A stretch of DNA of 41,990 nt from Crateriforma spongiae (lineage in GTDB: Bacteria; Planctomycetota; Planctomycetia; Pirellulales; Pirellulaceae): contig NZ_JAAXMS010000007.1 of assembly GCF_012290005.1 (NCBI RefSeq), positions 1 to 41,990 on the forward strand, in the 5' to 3' direction. Of this stretch, positions 32,187 through 41,947 are shown piece by piece (within the stretch, counting starts at the first letter, position 1; every line of letters starts with the position of its first letter). Both the position numbers and the translations under genes were made by a program. The notes under the pieces were generated by a model. It had not been told where the DNA came from, ran no database searches, and saw nothing but the letters and a program-made list of their open reading frames with translations.

Positions 32187-35100
32187 GTGACGTTCAAACC
32201 CGAAAGCCCCAAGCTGGGCGCCGCAAAGACCGCGGAACCGAATGACGATGCGCCCGAGGTCCGTCGCGATCTGGGATCGATCCGTTTGGAAACGCCCGAT
32301 GAATTGCCCATCGCGCAGTATCGCGGGCAGATCATCGAACTGTTGCAGTCACGACAGGTCATCGTGGTCTGTGGGGAAACGGGCAGTGGGAAATCGACCC
32401 AGTTGCCCAAGTTTTGTGTCGAAGCCGGGCTCGGACAACGAGGACGCATCGGCCACACCCAACCACGACGGCTGGCGGCACGCAGCATCGCCGACCGTCT
32501 GAGCGAAGAATTGGGGGCCCAGCTTGGCAAGCAAGTGGGCTATCAGATCCGGTTCGGCGACAAAACTTCCGACGAAACGATCATCAAGCTGATGACCGAT
32601 GGGATTCTGTTGGCGGAAACGCAATCCGATCGACAACTGCGTCAATACGAAGCGATCATCATCGACGAGGCACACGAACGGTCGCTGAACATCGATTTCT
32701 TGTTGGGGTACCTGCGTCGGCTGATCGACCGACGCGATGATTTGAAACTGATCATTACCTCGGCAACCATCGACGCGGATCGATTCGCGCAACACTTCGC
32801 CGACGCCGATGGTCCGGCGCCGATTTTGAACGTCCAAGGTCGCGGCTATCCCGTTGAAATTCGCTACTTGCCTTGGGAACAGGTGAACGAAGACGACGCC
32901 AACCAAGACTTGGGGCAACATGTCATTGCGGCACTGGAAATGTTGTCACGATCCGGTGGCGGTGACACGCTGGTGTTTTTGCCGACCGAACGAGACATTC
33001 GCGAGGTGTCGCACCAAGTCGCCGGACACTATCGTCGTTTGGGACTGGCCCAGCGGTATGACCTGTTGCCGCTGTACGCGCGACTGCCGGCCGCACAGCA
33101 GCAACAGATCTTTCACCCCTCCGGTGCAAAGCGTCGTGTGATCTTTGCGACCAATGTTGCCGAGTCGTCGTTGACGGTGCCGGGCATCCACTTTGTCATC
33201 GATTCGGGCACCGCTCGGATCAGCCGTTACAGTCAGCGGACCAAGGTCCAGCGATTGCCGATCGAACCGATCAGCCGGGCCAGTGCCGATCAACGGGCCG
33301 GTCGCTGTGGCCGGATCGGCCCGGGGATCTGCATTCGGCTGTACAGCGAAGATGACTATGACAACCGTGATGCGTTCACGACCCCCGAAATTCGACGAAC
33401 CAATCTGGCGTCGGTTGTTCTGAAAACCAAAACCCTGCGGCTGGGCAATCTGGAAGACTTTCCGCTGTTGGACCCTCCCCGGCCCGATGCGATTCGACAA
33501 GGCATCCGTACGCTGCAAGAACTCAATGCGATTGATTCGTCTCAAGAATTGACCGACATCGGTTGGGAACTGGGACGGATGCCGGTGGACCCTCGCGTCG
33601 GACGCATTTTACTGGCCGCGACCCAATCCAGTGTCTTGCCGGAAGTCTTGCCGATCGTCGCGGCGATGGAGATTCAGGATCCTCGCGAACGTCCACCGGA
33701 AAAGCGGCAAGCCGCCGACGAGTGCCACGCCCAGTTTGCGGATCCCCAAAGTGATTTCTTGGCCGACCTGCGGCTTTGGAAACAGTTCGGTCAGTGGCGC
33801 GACAATCTCAGTCGCAATCAGTTGCAACGCACCCTGCGAAAGAATTTTCTTTCGCCATCGCGGATGCGCGAATGGGCCGACGTGTACCGACAATTGCGGG
33901 AAATGGCGTTGACGTTACAGAAACGCCAGGGCAACCGATCGTCGATCGGCAAGATTCGCTGGGATGACCATCCCGATCGCGTGATCGACGAGGATCGGTC
34001 CGCGGGGGTTCACCAAACGTTGCTGTCCGGTTTGCTATCGGGGGTGGCCAAAGTCGGGGACAAGAACGAATACACCGGCGCGGGCAACTTGAAATTGTTC
34101 TTGTGGCCGGGAAGCCATGTCTTCGACGCCAAACCGAAATGGATCATGGCCGCCGAATTGGTGGAAACATCGCGGCAATACGCTCGCATGGTTGCACGGA
34201 TCCAGCCCGTTTGGATCGAACAAGTCGGCGCACACTTGTTGAAGCATTCCTACAGCGATCCGCATTGGAGCCAGAAATCAAACGGGGCGTTCTGTTATCA
34301 GCAGTCCACGCTGTTCGGCTTGCCGATCGTCGTCCGCCGCCGCGTCCCGCTGCCACCGATCGACCGATCCACCGCTCGAGATTTGTTGATCCGCAACGGC
34401 TTGGTCGATGGTGAACTGACCACCAATGCATCCTTCGTCCGTCACAACCGACGTTTGTGTGATGCGATCGCGGTGTTGGCCGCCAAAACCCGACGCCGTG
34501 ATTTGGTCGTCGATCCGTTCGCGGTGCAATCTTTTTACGCGAGGGTTCTGCCGGACGACGTTTGTGACCGCGGACGTTTGGAGAAGCACGACCGTTTGAT
34601 GACGCCGCCGCAGTGGGCGTCGCAGCTAAAGAATTCCGAAGACGTTTCACGTTGGCTGCAGCAGGAACCACCCGCCGATCCGGATCACGAAACGGTGCAA
34701 CAGTGTCCGACGCCGTACATGCGGGTCAGCGACTTGGTTCAAAGCGAAAGCGAATTGATCACTCAGCAAGACTTTCCCGATCAATTGCAGGTTGGTGCCA
34801 CAACGCTGCCGTTGACCTATCGATTCTTGCCCGGTGACCAGCGGGACGGCGTCGCGGTGCGGGTTCATCAGGACGCCCTGCCCCAAATCAGCGATGACCG
34901 TTTGGGATGGCTCGTCCCCGGTTTGTTGCAGCCCAAGTTGATCGCGATGATCAAGTCTCTTCCCAAACGCATTCGGCGAAACTTGGTGCCCGCCGCCGAT
35001 ATCGCCAAACAGGTCGCCGACGAATTGATGCCGGTGTATGGCCAAACGCCATTCATGACGGCGGTTTGCCAAGCGTTTTCAAAGCACGCCGAAATGCCGG

Positions 35101-36146
35101 TCCAGCCCACGGATTTCCAGGCCGAGAAGCTGGACGGTCATCTGGATTTTTTAGTCGAAGTCGTCGATGACGATGGCAAACCGATCGCCGCCGACCGCAG
35201 CGCCGATCGGCTGCAACGTCAGATTTCGCCACGCGCCGCATCGCCGCAAGCGGCTGTGGAATCCGAACAGGAATCGGATTGGGCGCGGAAGTCGATGACC
35301 GTCTTTGACATTGAACAATTGCCCGTCGAAGTCATCCGGCGGCGTGGTGGCGTGCATGTGGCGCAGTATCCAGCCATCGTGGATCGTGGCGATCATGCCG
35401 CCACCGGCGTTTATCCCGATCGGCAAACCGCGATGCGGCAGCACGCCGGTGGATTGGTGCGTCTGTATGCCTTGGCCGAAAGAAAGGAGATCCGCAGCCA
35501 GGTGCGGTGGTTGCCCGCATTGGAAGACGCCAAATTGCGATTGGGTTCGCTGATTTCCGCCGACCAGATGGAATCACAATTAACAGACCTGATCGCCCGA
35601 GTCGCTTTTGTTGAAAGCCAAGCCGAAGTCCGCAGCCAAACCGAGTTTGATGCCAGGCGTCGTGATCGTGGCGAACGCATCGGTCGCGCCACCCAGCAGG
35701 TGGCGCCCTGGCTTGCCACGCTGTCGGAAGCCTATTTCGAAATCCGGCGTGAATTGGAATCAGCACCGACCAACCAGCAAGCGATGCTGAATGATGTTCG
35801 CAGTCAGTTACGCTGGCTTGCACCGGAGCGATTCATGGCCATCATTCCGTGGGCACATCTGCAGCACTATCCACGGTATTTTCGTGCGATCGCCTATCGG
35901 ATCGAAAAGAACCGCAGTGGTGCCGCCGCCCGTGATGACGAAGGGCGAAAAGTCGTCAGTGACTTGTGGGATCGGTGGTTGCAAACCCTGCCGCCGGAAC
36001 ACCAGCAGGCCGACTTGCACGTCGACAATGAATTTCGCTGGATGGTCGAAGAACTGCGGGTCAGTCTGTTCGCACAACCGCTGGGCACCGCGATTAAGAT
36101 TTCGCCGCAGCGTTGTGACAAATGGCTTCGCAAAACATCCGCCTAG
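32187..36146 (+). CDS. hrpA: ATP-dependent RNA helicase HrpA
   Basis: A 1319-residue DEAH-box helicase close in length to E. coli HrpA (1300). Motifs in order: Walker A GETGSGKST (63-71), TQPRRLAA (motif Ia), DEAH (160-163), SAT (192-194), NVAESSLTVPG and QRAGRCGR (about 367-374). The helicase-associated and OB-like domains follow, then a long C-terminal DUF3418-type region (from about 700). It should act on RNA or on ribosomes; in E. coli HrpA rescues collided ribosomes. The frame starts at GTG 32187, and there is no better in-frame ATG upstream of Walker A. It follows the SLC13 gene by 33 bases, so co-transcription is possible. Confidence 0.95.
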   Translation: MTFKPESPKLGAAKTAEPNDDAPEVRRDLGSIRLETPDELPIAQYRGQIIELLQSRQVIVVCGETGSGKSTQLPKFCVEAGLGQRGRIGHTQPRRLAARSIADRLSEELGAQLGKQVGYQIRFGDKTSDETIIKLMTDGILLAETQSDRQLRQYEAIIIDEAHERSLNIDFLLGYLRRLIDRRDDLKLIITSATIDADRFAQHFADADGPAPILNVQGRGYPVEIRYLPWEQVNEDDANQDLGQHVIAALEMLSRSGGGDTLVFLPTERDIREVSHQVAGHYRRLGLAQRYDLLPLYARLPAAQQQQIFHPSGAKRRVIFATNVAESSLTVPGIHFVIDSGTARISRYSQRTKVQRLPIEPISRASADQRAGRCGRIGPGICIRLYSEDDYDNRDAFTTPEIRRTNLASVVLKTKTLRLGNLEDFPLLDPPRPDAIRQGIRTLQELNAIDSSQELTDIGWELGRMPVDPRVGRILLAATQSSVLPEVLPIVAAMEIQDPRERPPEKRQAADECHAQFADPQSDFLADLRLWKQFGQWRDNLSRNQLQRTLRKNFLSPSRMREWADVYRQLREMALTLQKRQGNRSSIGKIRWDDHPDRVIDEDRSAGVHQTLLSGLLSGVAKVGDKNEYTGAGNLKLFLWPGSHVFDAKPKWIMAAELVETSRQYARMVARIQPVWIEQVGAHLLKHSYSDPHWSQKSNGAFCYQQSTLFGLPIVVRRRVPLPPIDRSTARDLLIRNGLVDGELTTNASFVRHNRRLCDAIAVLAAKTRRRDLVVDPFAVQSFYARVLPDDVCDRGRLEKHDRLMTPPQWASQLKNSEDVSRWLQQEPPADPDHETVQQCPTPYMRVSDLVQSESELITQQDFPDQLQVGATTLPLTYRFLPGDQRDGVAVRVHQDALPQISDDRLGWLVPGLLQPKLIAMIKSLPKRIRRNLVPAADIAKQVADELMPVYGQTPFMTAVCQAFSKHAEMPVQPTDFQAEKLDGHLDFLVEVVDDDGKPIAADRSADRLQRQISPRAASPQAAVESEQESDWARKSMTVFDIEQLPVEVIRRRGGVHVAQYPAIVDRGDHAATGVYPDRQTAMRQHAGGLVRLYALAERKEIRSQVRWLPALEDAKLRLGSLISADQMESQLTDLIARVAFVESQAEVRSQTEFDARRRDRGERIGRATQQVAPWLATLSEAYFEIRRELESAPTNQQAMLNDVRSQLRWLAPERFMAIIPWAHLQHYPRYFRAIAYRIEKNRSGAAARDDEGRKVVSDLWDRWLQTLPPEHQQADLHVDNEFRWMVEELRVSLFAQPLGTAIKISPQRCDKWLRKTSA

Positions 36147-36200
36147 ACTCGTCCCGCGATTTCTGGCGGCTCTACGGCGTTGGATTGTCGACGATGGATC

Positions 36201-37142
36201 TCAGTCATCGGACTGGATCTCCCCCGCGGCGATCGAGGCCATCGCTCGGTGGATCTCCAGGTCTCGTGAATAACTGATCAGCCGGACCGATCCGTCGGCA
36301 AACGCCGCGTTCCAGCCGGCGGGGTGCGCGCTGCCGAAATCATGACAGGAAAGGCAGTTGTCGGGTTTGTCACGGACGGGTTGTCGGGCGGCGTACCGCA
36401 CGTAGGAGTGTGCCGACGTCCGCATCTGGTTCCAGCCGACCATCGGGGATCGATCACCGAAATCGATTCCGCTGTGATATTCCAACAGATCCATCGCCTT
36501 TTCGCCCGCGTAGTACGTCTGGCTCAGGCCGTCCAAGACGTCTCGGAAACGGGTCCGTTTTCCCAACGTCCAAACACCCACTCGGATGTTGTCGATCAGT
36601 TTCTCGGATTCCCCGTTGGCGTCTGCGGCGCCCCCACACATGGCGTAATCGTTTCTCGCCGCGGCGGGCCCAAAACGTTGTTGATAGCGGGAGTCCAACG
36701 GATAGGCGGTCGCCGATCGCCGACTGGGACAGTGCAGCGTTTCGACTGCGATCTGGACCGAATCAATGATCTGGGCATCCGGACGGTCGATGGGACGTGT
36801 GTTCAGATCGCCCGTCAATTCGAACAAGTGATTCTGTTCCAACGAAGGCAACGATTGGCTGATCCAGTTAGCACCATCCAAATCCGGGTTGTACCGGTGT
36901 CGGTCCTGATAATCCACGAAGTACGGGGGGCGTTCCCCTGCGTAGCCCGGCAGATACCGAAATTGTGATTGGTAGTTATGCCCGGCCAGGACGATCTGTT
37001 TCAGATGGTTTTGGCACTGGACCAGTCGCGCCGCCTCACGGGCCGACTGGATGGCGGGCGACAGCAAGGCGACAAGCACACCAATGATGGCGATCACAAC
37101 CAGCAATTCGATCAGCGTGAATGCTTTGCGAGCGTTTTTCAT
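36201..37142 (-). CDS. DUF1559 domain-containing type II/IV prepilin-like protein
   Basis: A pseudopilin-like protein of 313 residues from a family greatly expanded in Planctomycetes. The N-terminus is a class III signal, MKNARKAFTLIELLVVIAII, with cleavage expected before F8 and the +5 glutamate at E12. A long helix, SAREAARLVQCQNHLKQI, follows. The C-terminal DUF1559 part ends with the typical H-x9-DG motif, here in AHPAGWNAAFADGSVRLIS, and CLSCHD resembles a small metal site. It would be processed by a prepilin peptidase and displayed at the cell envelope. Function in pili or secretion systems is inferred from the N-terminus only. It converges on hrpA and diverges from the signal peptidase gene. 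Confidence 0.93.
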   Translation of the reverse strand: MKNARKAFTLIELLVVIAIIGVLVALLSPAIQSAREAARLVQCQNHLKQIVLAGHNYQSQFRYLPGYAGERPPYFVDYQDRHRYNPDLDGANWISQSLPSLEQNHLFELTGDLNTRPIDRPDAQIIDSVQIAVETLHCPSRRSATAYPLDSRYQQRFGPAAARNDYAMCGGAADANGESEKLIDNIRVGVWTLGKRTRFRDVLDGLSQTYYAGEKAMDLLEYHSGIDFGDRSPMVGWNQMRTSAHSYVRYAARQPVRDKPDNCLSCHDFGSAHPAGWNAAFADGSVRLISYSRDLEIHRAMASIAAGEIQSDD

Positions 37143-37430
37143 GACTGTTCACCGCTCCAAGGTCCGACTCGACCCGGTCCCGTGTGGTCCAGGTCGGGTC
37201 GAGGAAATAGGGGGGCTGCGACCGGGGAAATCGTGGTCAGAATCCTTGCCAAGATTTTCGCCGTCGAATCGAAGTTCCGGCGGATGGGCAAAATGGCTAG
37301 GATTGACGCCGGTTATGCTCCGCCGGTGTGCTCGTTCCGCAGCGGGCCGACTGCAAATTTGTCCGTGGTTTCGGTCGCGTTATCAACCTTCAATTCCCGC
37401 AATTTTGTTTTTGAGCCTCGTGGCTGGTCT
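37143..37430. other. Divergent intergenic region, DUF1559 gene/lepB
   Basis: This 288-base spacer lies between the prepilin gene (minus) and the signal peptidase gene (plus). It should contain both promoters; I cannot pick a convincing pair. The lepB frame is open through this region back to 36969, but that part overlaps the prepilin gene and lacks signal peptidase features, so it is treated as noncoding. Confidence 0.5.
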
Positions 37431-39467
37431 ATGAATCGTCGAAACAAGAACCGCCCGTCCGGACAACGCGATGACCAAACCGGCGGAAATCAGCCCGATG
37501 GCAACGAAGCCGTAGGCGATGAGGTGAAGCTGAGCCCCGCGGCCGCGCGGGCACAGGAAATCCGCACAGGGGCCCAGCGTGAAACTGTCGAAGCTTTCGT
37601 CGTCGCATTCATTCTAGCGTTGCTGTTTCGTGCGTTTTTGGCCGAAGCATTCGTGATTCCCACCGGATCGATGGCTCCGACCCTGATGGGGGCGCACAAG
37701 GAAATCGATTGCGACCGGTGTGGCCAGAGGTTTCGGATCGGTGCCAGTTGGGAACAACGGGGACCTGTCACGGAAAACGTGGTCGTCGGCGGCGTGTGCC
37801 CGAATTGTCGTCATGCCAATTCGCTGGATCTGCGAAACGAGGCCAATGACGCGACTTTCAGCGGCGATCGGATTCTGGTCAGCAAGTTTTCCTATGCGCT
37901 AAGCGATCCGGAACGCTGGGACGTCATCGTGTTCAAGTTTCCGGGCAATCCGAAACAAAACTACATCAAACGGTTGGTGGGTTTGCCCGAGGAAACCGTG
38001 ACGCTGCGTCACGGTGACGTGTACGCACGGCCGACCGGATCACAGGACGCGGACCAGATTCTTCGCAAACCGGATCGGACGCTGTTGTCGATGCGGCACT
38101 TGGTTTACGACAGCGATCATCAGTCGCCGGAATTGATCCAAGCAGATTACCCTAGCCGGTTTCAACCCTGGCGTCCGGGGGCGACGCAGCCACCGCAAGA
38201 TTCCTGGCAGGTTTCGCGGGACGACGATGGCATGACGGCACGTTTGGATACGGCACCCGCGTCGGGAACCCAGTGGCTGCGCTACTACCATCGCTGGCCA
38301 TCGCAATCGCAGTGGGACCAAGCCGATCAGGGGCTTAGCCTGGCATCGGTCGATCCCTATAGCAGCCGGGCGATCACGGATTTCTATCAATACAATTCGT
38401 TTGCCATTGTCGAAGCGGGAGCGATCTATAACACCAAGCCTGCGACGTTCCGCGGAAACGGCCTGTCACGCATGTTGGGTGGCGGTTATGGCGGCGGCGA
38501 ATTTCGCGATGACTTTCAATCCGGCGGCGATTTGGAACAGTTCAGTCGCTGCCAATTCGGCACCTATCAAACCGGCACCGACGGCATGCACTGGGTCGGT
38601 GATCTGATGATCCAGACCGACATCGAAACCGATGCTGATGCGAAGACGGCCACCTTGGAATTGGTCGAAAGCGGTGTCCAGTTTCGATGCGACATCGATC
38701 TGTCCGATGGGACGGCCAAACTGTCGATCCTTCGCGATGGACAATCGTTCGCTTTTGATGACGACGTTGCGACGCCGTCCGCTTCGACCGACGTTCGCGC
38801 CGGCGGCCGACACCAAATTCGATTCAGCAATTTTGATGACCAACTGTTGTTGTGGGTCGACGGGGACTTGGTTTCCTTTGATTCGCCGACCAGCTATGCG
38901 GGATTGTCGATTGTTCCGTTTGACCAACGACGTCCGCGATTCGATGGCCCCGGGAATCCGCTGGACGCCGCGCCCGCGGCGATCGGTGTCGATGGGGCGG
39001 CAACGGTCCACCAAGTTCGCATTGATCGCGACAAATACTATGTGGCAACGACCGACAGTCGTGGCGGCGTCCACGATTACGACTTGCGTTTGGTCAGCGA
39101 AGTCGGCGGCGCGATGGACATGTCGGGCTGGGGACCGCAGTTGCAGGCCCGGTTGGCCGATCGTGAAAGCTGGGAAACCTTGTCCATTTGGAACGCACGA
39201 CGAAGTGCCGAATTCGTCATGGAAAAAGACCAGTTCTTTCCCATGGGTGACAACAGCCCGGAAAGTCTGGACGCGCGGTGCTGGGCTGGCACGAAAGAAT
39301 TCGGTCAGCCTCGCAGCGTGGACGAAGACGCTTACTTGTATTCCGAAGCCCACTACGTGCCTCGCGACTTGTTGGTCGGCAAAGCATTGTTGGTCTTTTG
39401 GCCACACCCGTGGAACCGCCCCATTCCGTTCACGCCAAATTTCAAACGCATGAAATTGATCCGCTAG
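37431..39467 (+). CDS. lepB: Signal peptidase I with zinc-ribbon-like and large internal insertions
   Basis: Leader peptidase that cuts signal peptides at the outer face of the inner membrane. At 678 residues it is about twice the usual length. A membrane segment (about 53-72) leads into the catalytic serine S80 in IPTGSMAPTL; the general-base lysine K180 is in NYIKRLVGLP; box E is GDNSPESLDAR (606-616). Two insertions interrupt the fold. CDRCGQRF and CPNCRH (C94, C97, C123, C126) look like a zinc ribbon between the serine and GDRILV. A roughly 400-residue segment (about 200-600) between the lysine box and box E contains a beta-sandwich/LamG-like stretch (DDFQSGGD, then QIRFSNFDDQLLLWVDGDLV). 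ATG 37431 is chosen over the longer open frame. It lies 35 bases before lptB. Confidence 0.9.
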   Translation: MNRRNKNRPSGQRDDQTGGNQPDGNEAVGDEVKLSPAAARAQEIRTGAQRETVEAFVVAFILALLFRAFLAEAFVIPTGSMAPTLMGAHKEIDCDRCGQRFRIGASWEQRGPVTENVVVGGVCPNCRHANSLDLRNEANDATFSGDRILVSKFSYALSDPERWDVIVFKFPGNPKQNYIKRLVGLPEETVTLRHGDVYARPTGSQDADQILRKPDRTLLSMRHLVYDSDHQSPELIQADYPSRFQPWRPGATQPPQDSWQVSRDDDGMTARLDTAPASGTQWLRYYHRWPSQSQWDQADQGLSLASVDPYSSRAITDFYQYNSFAIVEAGAIYNTKPATFRGNGLSRMLGGGYGGGEFRDDFQSGGDLEQFSRCQFGTYQTGTDGMHWVGDLMIQTDIETDADAKTATLELVESGVQFRCDIDLSDGTAKLSILRDGQSFAFDDDVATPSASTDVRAGGRHQIRFSNFDDQLLLWVDGDLVSFDSPTSYAGLSIVPFDQRRPRFDGPGNPLDAAPAAIGVDGAATVHQVRIDRDKYYVATTDSRGGVHDYDLRLVSEVGGAMDMSGWGPQLQARLADRESWETLSIWNARRSAEFVMEKDQFFPMGDNSPESLDARCWAGTKEFGQPRSVDEDAYLYSEAHYVPRDLLVGKALLVFWPHPWNRPIPFTPNFKRMKLIR

Positions 39468-39502
39468 CCGCATTGCCGCGGCGCGGGAAGGAATCCGCAT
39501 TG

Positions 39503-40471
39503 ATGAACGTTTTTCAATCAGTCGATCAAGCGATGGATCGTGAATCGATGGTCTTGCAGGCGGTCGATCTGCAGAAGACCTATGGCCGAAGGCGTGTGGT
39601 CGACGGCGTGAATCTGCAAGTCGGCCAGGCCGAAATCGTCGGTCTGCTGGGACCCAACGGTGCCGGCAAATCGACCAGTTTTCGGATGATCTGTGGCATG
39701 GTCGAACCGGATCGTGGCAACGTGTATCTGGGCGGTCAGGACGTGACCGATTGGCCGATGTTCCGCCGCGCGCGTGACGGGCGCATGGGCTATCTGCCCC
39801 AAGAACCCAGCGTTTTTAAAAAGCTGACGGTCGAACAGAACATCTCGTCGTTGTTGGAATTGTTGGGCGCGGATCGGGCCACGCGTCGCCAACGCACCGA
39901 TGAATTGCTGCAGGAATTCAACATCACCCACATCCGCAAAAGCAAAGCGGCGGGGCTGTCCGGTGGCGAACGTCGACGTTTGGAGATTGCCCGTTGTTTG
40001 GTTTCGGATCCGACCATCGTGATGTTGGACGAACCGTTTGCCGGAATCGACCCTGTCACCGTTCAGTCGATCCAGGGTGTGATTCGTCAGTTGCGAGATT
40101 CCGGGATCAGCGTCTTGATCACCGACCACGCGGCGCGGGAAATCTTAAGCGTTGTGGATCGATGCTATGTGATTTACAAGGGCCAAGTGTTGATCGACGG
40201 ATCGCCCGATGAGGTCAAGCGGCATCCCAAGGTCCGCGAAGAATATTTGGGTGATTTGGATGGGTCCGCCAGCAACGCGGCCACTGTCCTGGGCGACGCC
40301 AGTCCGCTTGCGAACGCTTCGGAGGCTCCGGTTGCACAAGAAGCATGGACGCCGGCGGCCTTTGATGATCCGGATGCCTCACCGTCGGTCCAGCGTGTCG
40401 ATGGCGGACACCCAACGACCACGCCCGCGGCACGTCAGGCAAGACGATTGCGGCGTGTTACCGATGTGTGA
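39503..40471 (+). CDS. lptB: LptB-type lipopolysaccharide-export ABC ATPase with C-terminal extension
   Basis: The ATPase that, with LptF and LptG, drives LPS extraction from the inner membrane. The 322-residue chain has Walker A GPNGAGKST (50-58), the Q-loop YLPQE (Q100), PSVFKKLTVEQN typical of LptB, the signature LSGGE (152-156), Walker B IVMLDEPF (E177) and the switch histidine H209. Homology ends near residue 250 (REEYLGD). The last 70 or so residues are Ala/Pro/Asp-rich, ending in an Arg-rich QARRLRR, and look disordered; LptB proteins normally stop at about 240. The start is fixed by GGAAGGA at 39486-39492, 10 bases before ATG 39503. It is downstream of lepB in the same direction. LptC, LptA, LptF and LptG are not in the window. 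Confidence 0.93.
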   Translation: MNVFQSVDQAMDRESMVLQAVDLQKTYGRRRVVDGVNLQVGQAEIVGLLGPNGAGKSTSFRMICGMVEPDRGNVYLGGQDVTDWPMFRRARDGRMGYLPQEPSVFKKLTVEQNISSLLELLGADRATRRQRTDELLQEFNITHIRKSKAAGLSGGERRRLEIARCLVSDPTIVMLDEPFAGIDPVTVQSIQGVIRQLRDSGISVLITDHAAREILSVVDRCYVIYKGQVLIDGSPDEVKRHPKVREEYLGDLDGSASNAATVLGDASPLANASEAPVAQEAWTPAAFDDPDASPSVQRVDGGHPTTTPAARQARRLRRVTDV

Positions 40472-40567
40472 CCTGTCGATCAAACGGTGCGCGAAGATTG
40501 GGCTGTTCGCGGTCCCCGGTGGACTTCTTGGTCAGACATTCAAAGTCTTGTGATTGGACGTGGTCCG

Positions 40568-41716
40568 CTAGATACGCGCGACGTATTGACTGCTAAGCCG
40601 ACGGATCAAACGACGCATTTCTAAAACGCTGATCGTACTAATGACTCGGTGCGCCGGTAAACCACTTTGCGCGATGACCGTGTCGATGGAGGTGCTCTCC
40701 GGTGCAATCGCCTGTAGCACGGAACGTTCGATGTCATTCAGCTGCAATTCCGCCCCACTGCGGATCGTCGTTTGTTCGTCGGTGGTCACGGGGTTGGACA
40801 TGGGGCCGATCGCTTCCAACACGTCGTCAACGGTTTGCACCAAAACCGCCCCATCGCGGATCAATTGATTGCATCCACGCGAGGTGCGACTGGTTACCGG
40901 ACCCGGAAGGGCCAAGACGTCGCGGTTCAGTTCGTACGCCTGGCGTGCGGTGATCAAGGATCCGCTGCGGTCCGGGGCTTCGATCACCAAAGTGGCCAAT
41001 GACATGGCGGCGATCAGCCGATTCCGCTGGGGGAAATGACCGCTGCGTGGTTTGGCATAAGGCGGCTGTTCGCTGATGACCGCGCCGCTTTGGCTGCACC
41101 GGTCGGCCAAGGGTTTGTTTTCGGCAGGGTAAACTTCGCCCAGACCGCCGCCCAAGACTGCCATGGTTCGGCCGCCTCCGTCCAAACAGCCACGGTGGGC
41201 CGCGGTGTCGATGCCACGCGCCAATCCGCTGACCACGGTGATGCCCGCTTTGGCCAACCCGTAAGCCAAACGCTCGGCTTGTTTCAACCCATACGTTGTC
41301 GCATGCCGCGTCCCCACGATCGCAACCGAAAGCTGGTCCTGGTCCACCCAATCGCCTCGCAGGAACAACAGCGGCGGGGCATCGTCCAAGTCCTTCAACC
41401 CCATCGGGTAATCGGCATCGGTGTCGCGGACCAGACGAACGCCTTGGTCATCGCACCACCGCAGCACTTCGTCCGCGCAAACGTGATCGCCGGCCGTACG
41501 AATCGTGTGGACCAGCTTGCGTCCAACATTGGGGACGCAAGCCAATGCTTCCCCGTCCGCCGAGAGGACTTTGGTGGCGGTGCCGAAACGTTCCAATAAT
41601 CGCGCCAATGTCCGTGGTCCCAGGCCGGGCAACAGCACCAGTTGCAACAGATCACGCAAAGATGCACTGGCGGGGGCTGCCGGCGATTGATCCGTATCGA
41701 CTATTGATTCATCCAT
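40568..41716 (-). CDS. dprA: DNA-processing protein DprA (Smf)
   Basis: A single-strand-DNA binding protein that loads RecA onto incoming DNA during natural transformation; it is also found in bacteria not known to be competent. At 382 residues it has a helix-hairpin-helix start (PGLGPRTLARLLERFG, about 30-45), the Rossmann-like core with VGTRHAT (134-140), SGLARGID (163-170), VYPAEN and FPQRNR (228-233), and a C-terminal winged helix (about 330-382) typical of longer DprA proteins. It converges with lptB, leaving 96 bases between them. A 231-base spacer with a small hairpin separates it from the next upstream gene on the same strand. Confidence 0.95.
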   Translation of the reverse strand: MDESIVDTDQSPAAPASASLRDLLQLVLLPGLGPRTLARLLERFGTATKVLSADGEALACVPNVGRKLVHTIRTAGDHVCADEVLRWCDDQGVRLVRDTDADYPMGLKDLDDAPPLLFLRGDWVDQDQLSVAIVGTRHATTYGLKQAERLAYGLAKAGITVVSGLARGIDTAAHRGCLDGGGRTMAVLGGGLGEVYPAENKPLADRCSQSGAVISEQPPYAKPRSGHFPQRNRLIAAMSLATLVIEAPDRSGSLITARQAYELNRDVLALPGPVTSRTSRGCNQLIRDGAVLVQTVDDVLEAIGPMSNPVTTDEQTTIRSGAELQLNDIERSVLQAIAPESTSIDTVIAQSGLPAHRVISTISVLEMRRLIRRLSSQYVARI

Positions 41717-41795
41717 CGAACGTGCATTCCTTTCGGCGTGTCAGACCCGCGACATGCCATCGCCCAGTGACGGCACTTCGATTGCCAACCGCGAT

Positions 41796-41820
41796 CTTAC
41801 CCCAAACACGGTGGGGTGAG
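41796..41820. other. Hairpin in the spacer upstream of dprA
   Basis: An 8-bp stem can form between CTTACCCC (41796-41803) and GGGGTGAG (41813-41820), with one G-T wobble and a 9-base loop. It lies between the end of the minus-strand gene at the right edge and dprA. It may end the upstream transcript or act in the dprA leader. No T-run is present. Confidence 0.4.
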
Positions 41821-41947
41821 TGAGCCGTCGGGCTGTGCCGGCACAATGATTCGTAGGGATCTTTGGGCGGGACTTTCATGACGGTGTTTCGCGAAATCGC
41901 GGTCGCTATCACCCCATGACACGCGCGATCGCGTGCCGCGGTCCGCA

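Noticed and set aside
36969-37430. Upstream extension of the signal peptidase frame
   Set aside because: It overlaps the prepilin gene on the other strand and lacks family similarity; ATG at 37431 gives a basic N-terminus followed by the membrane anchor.
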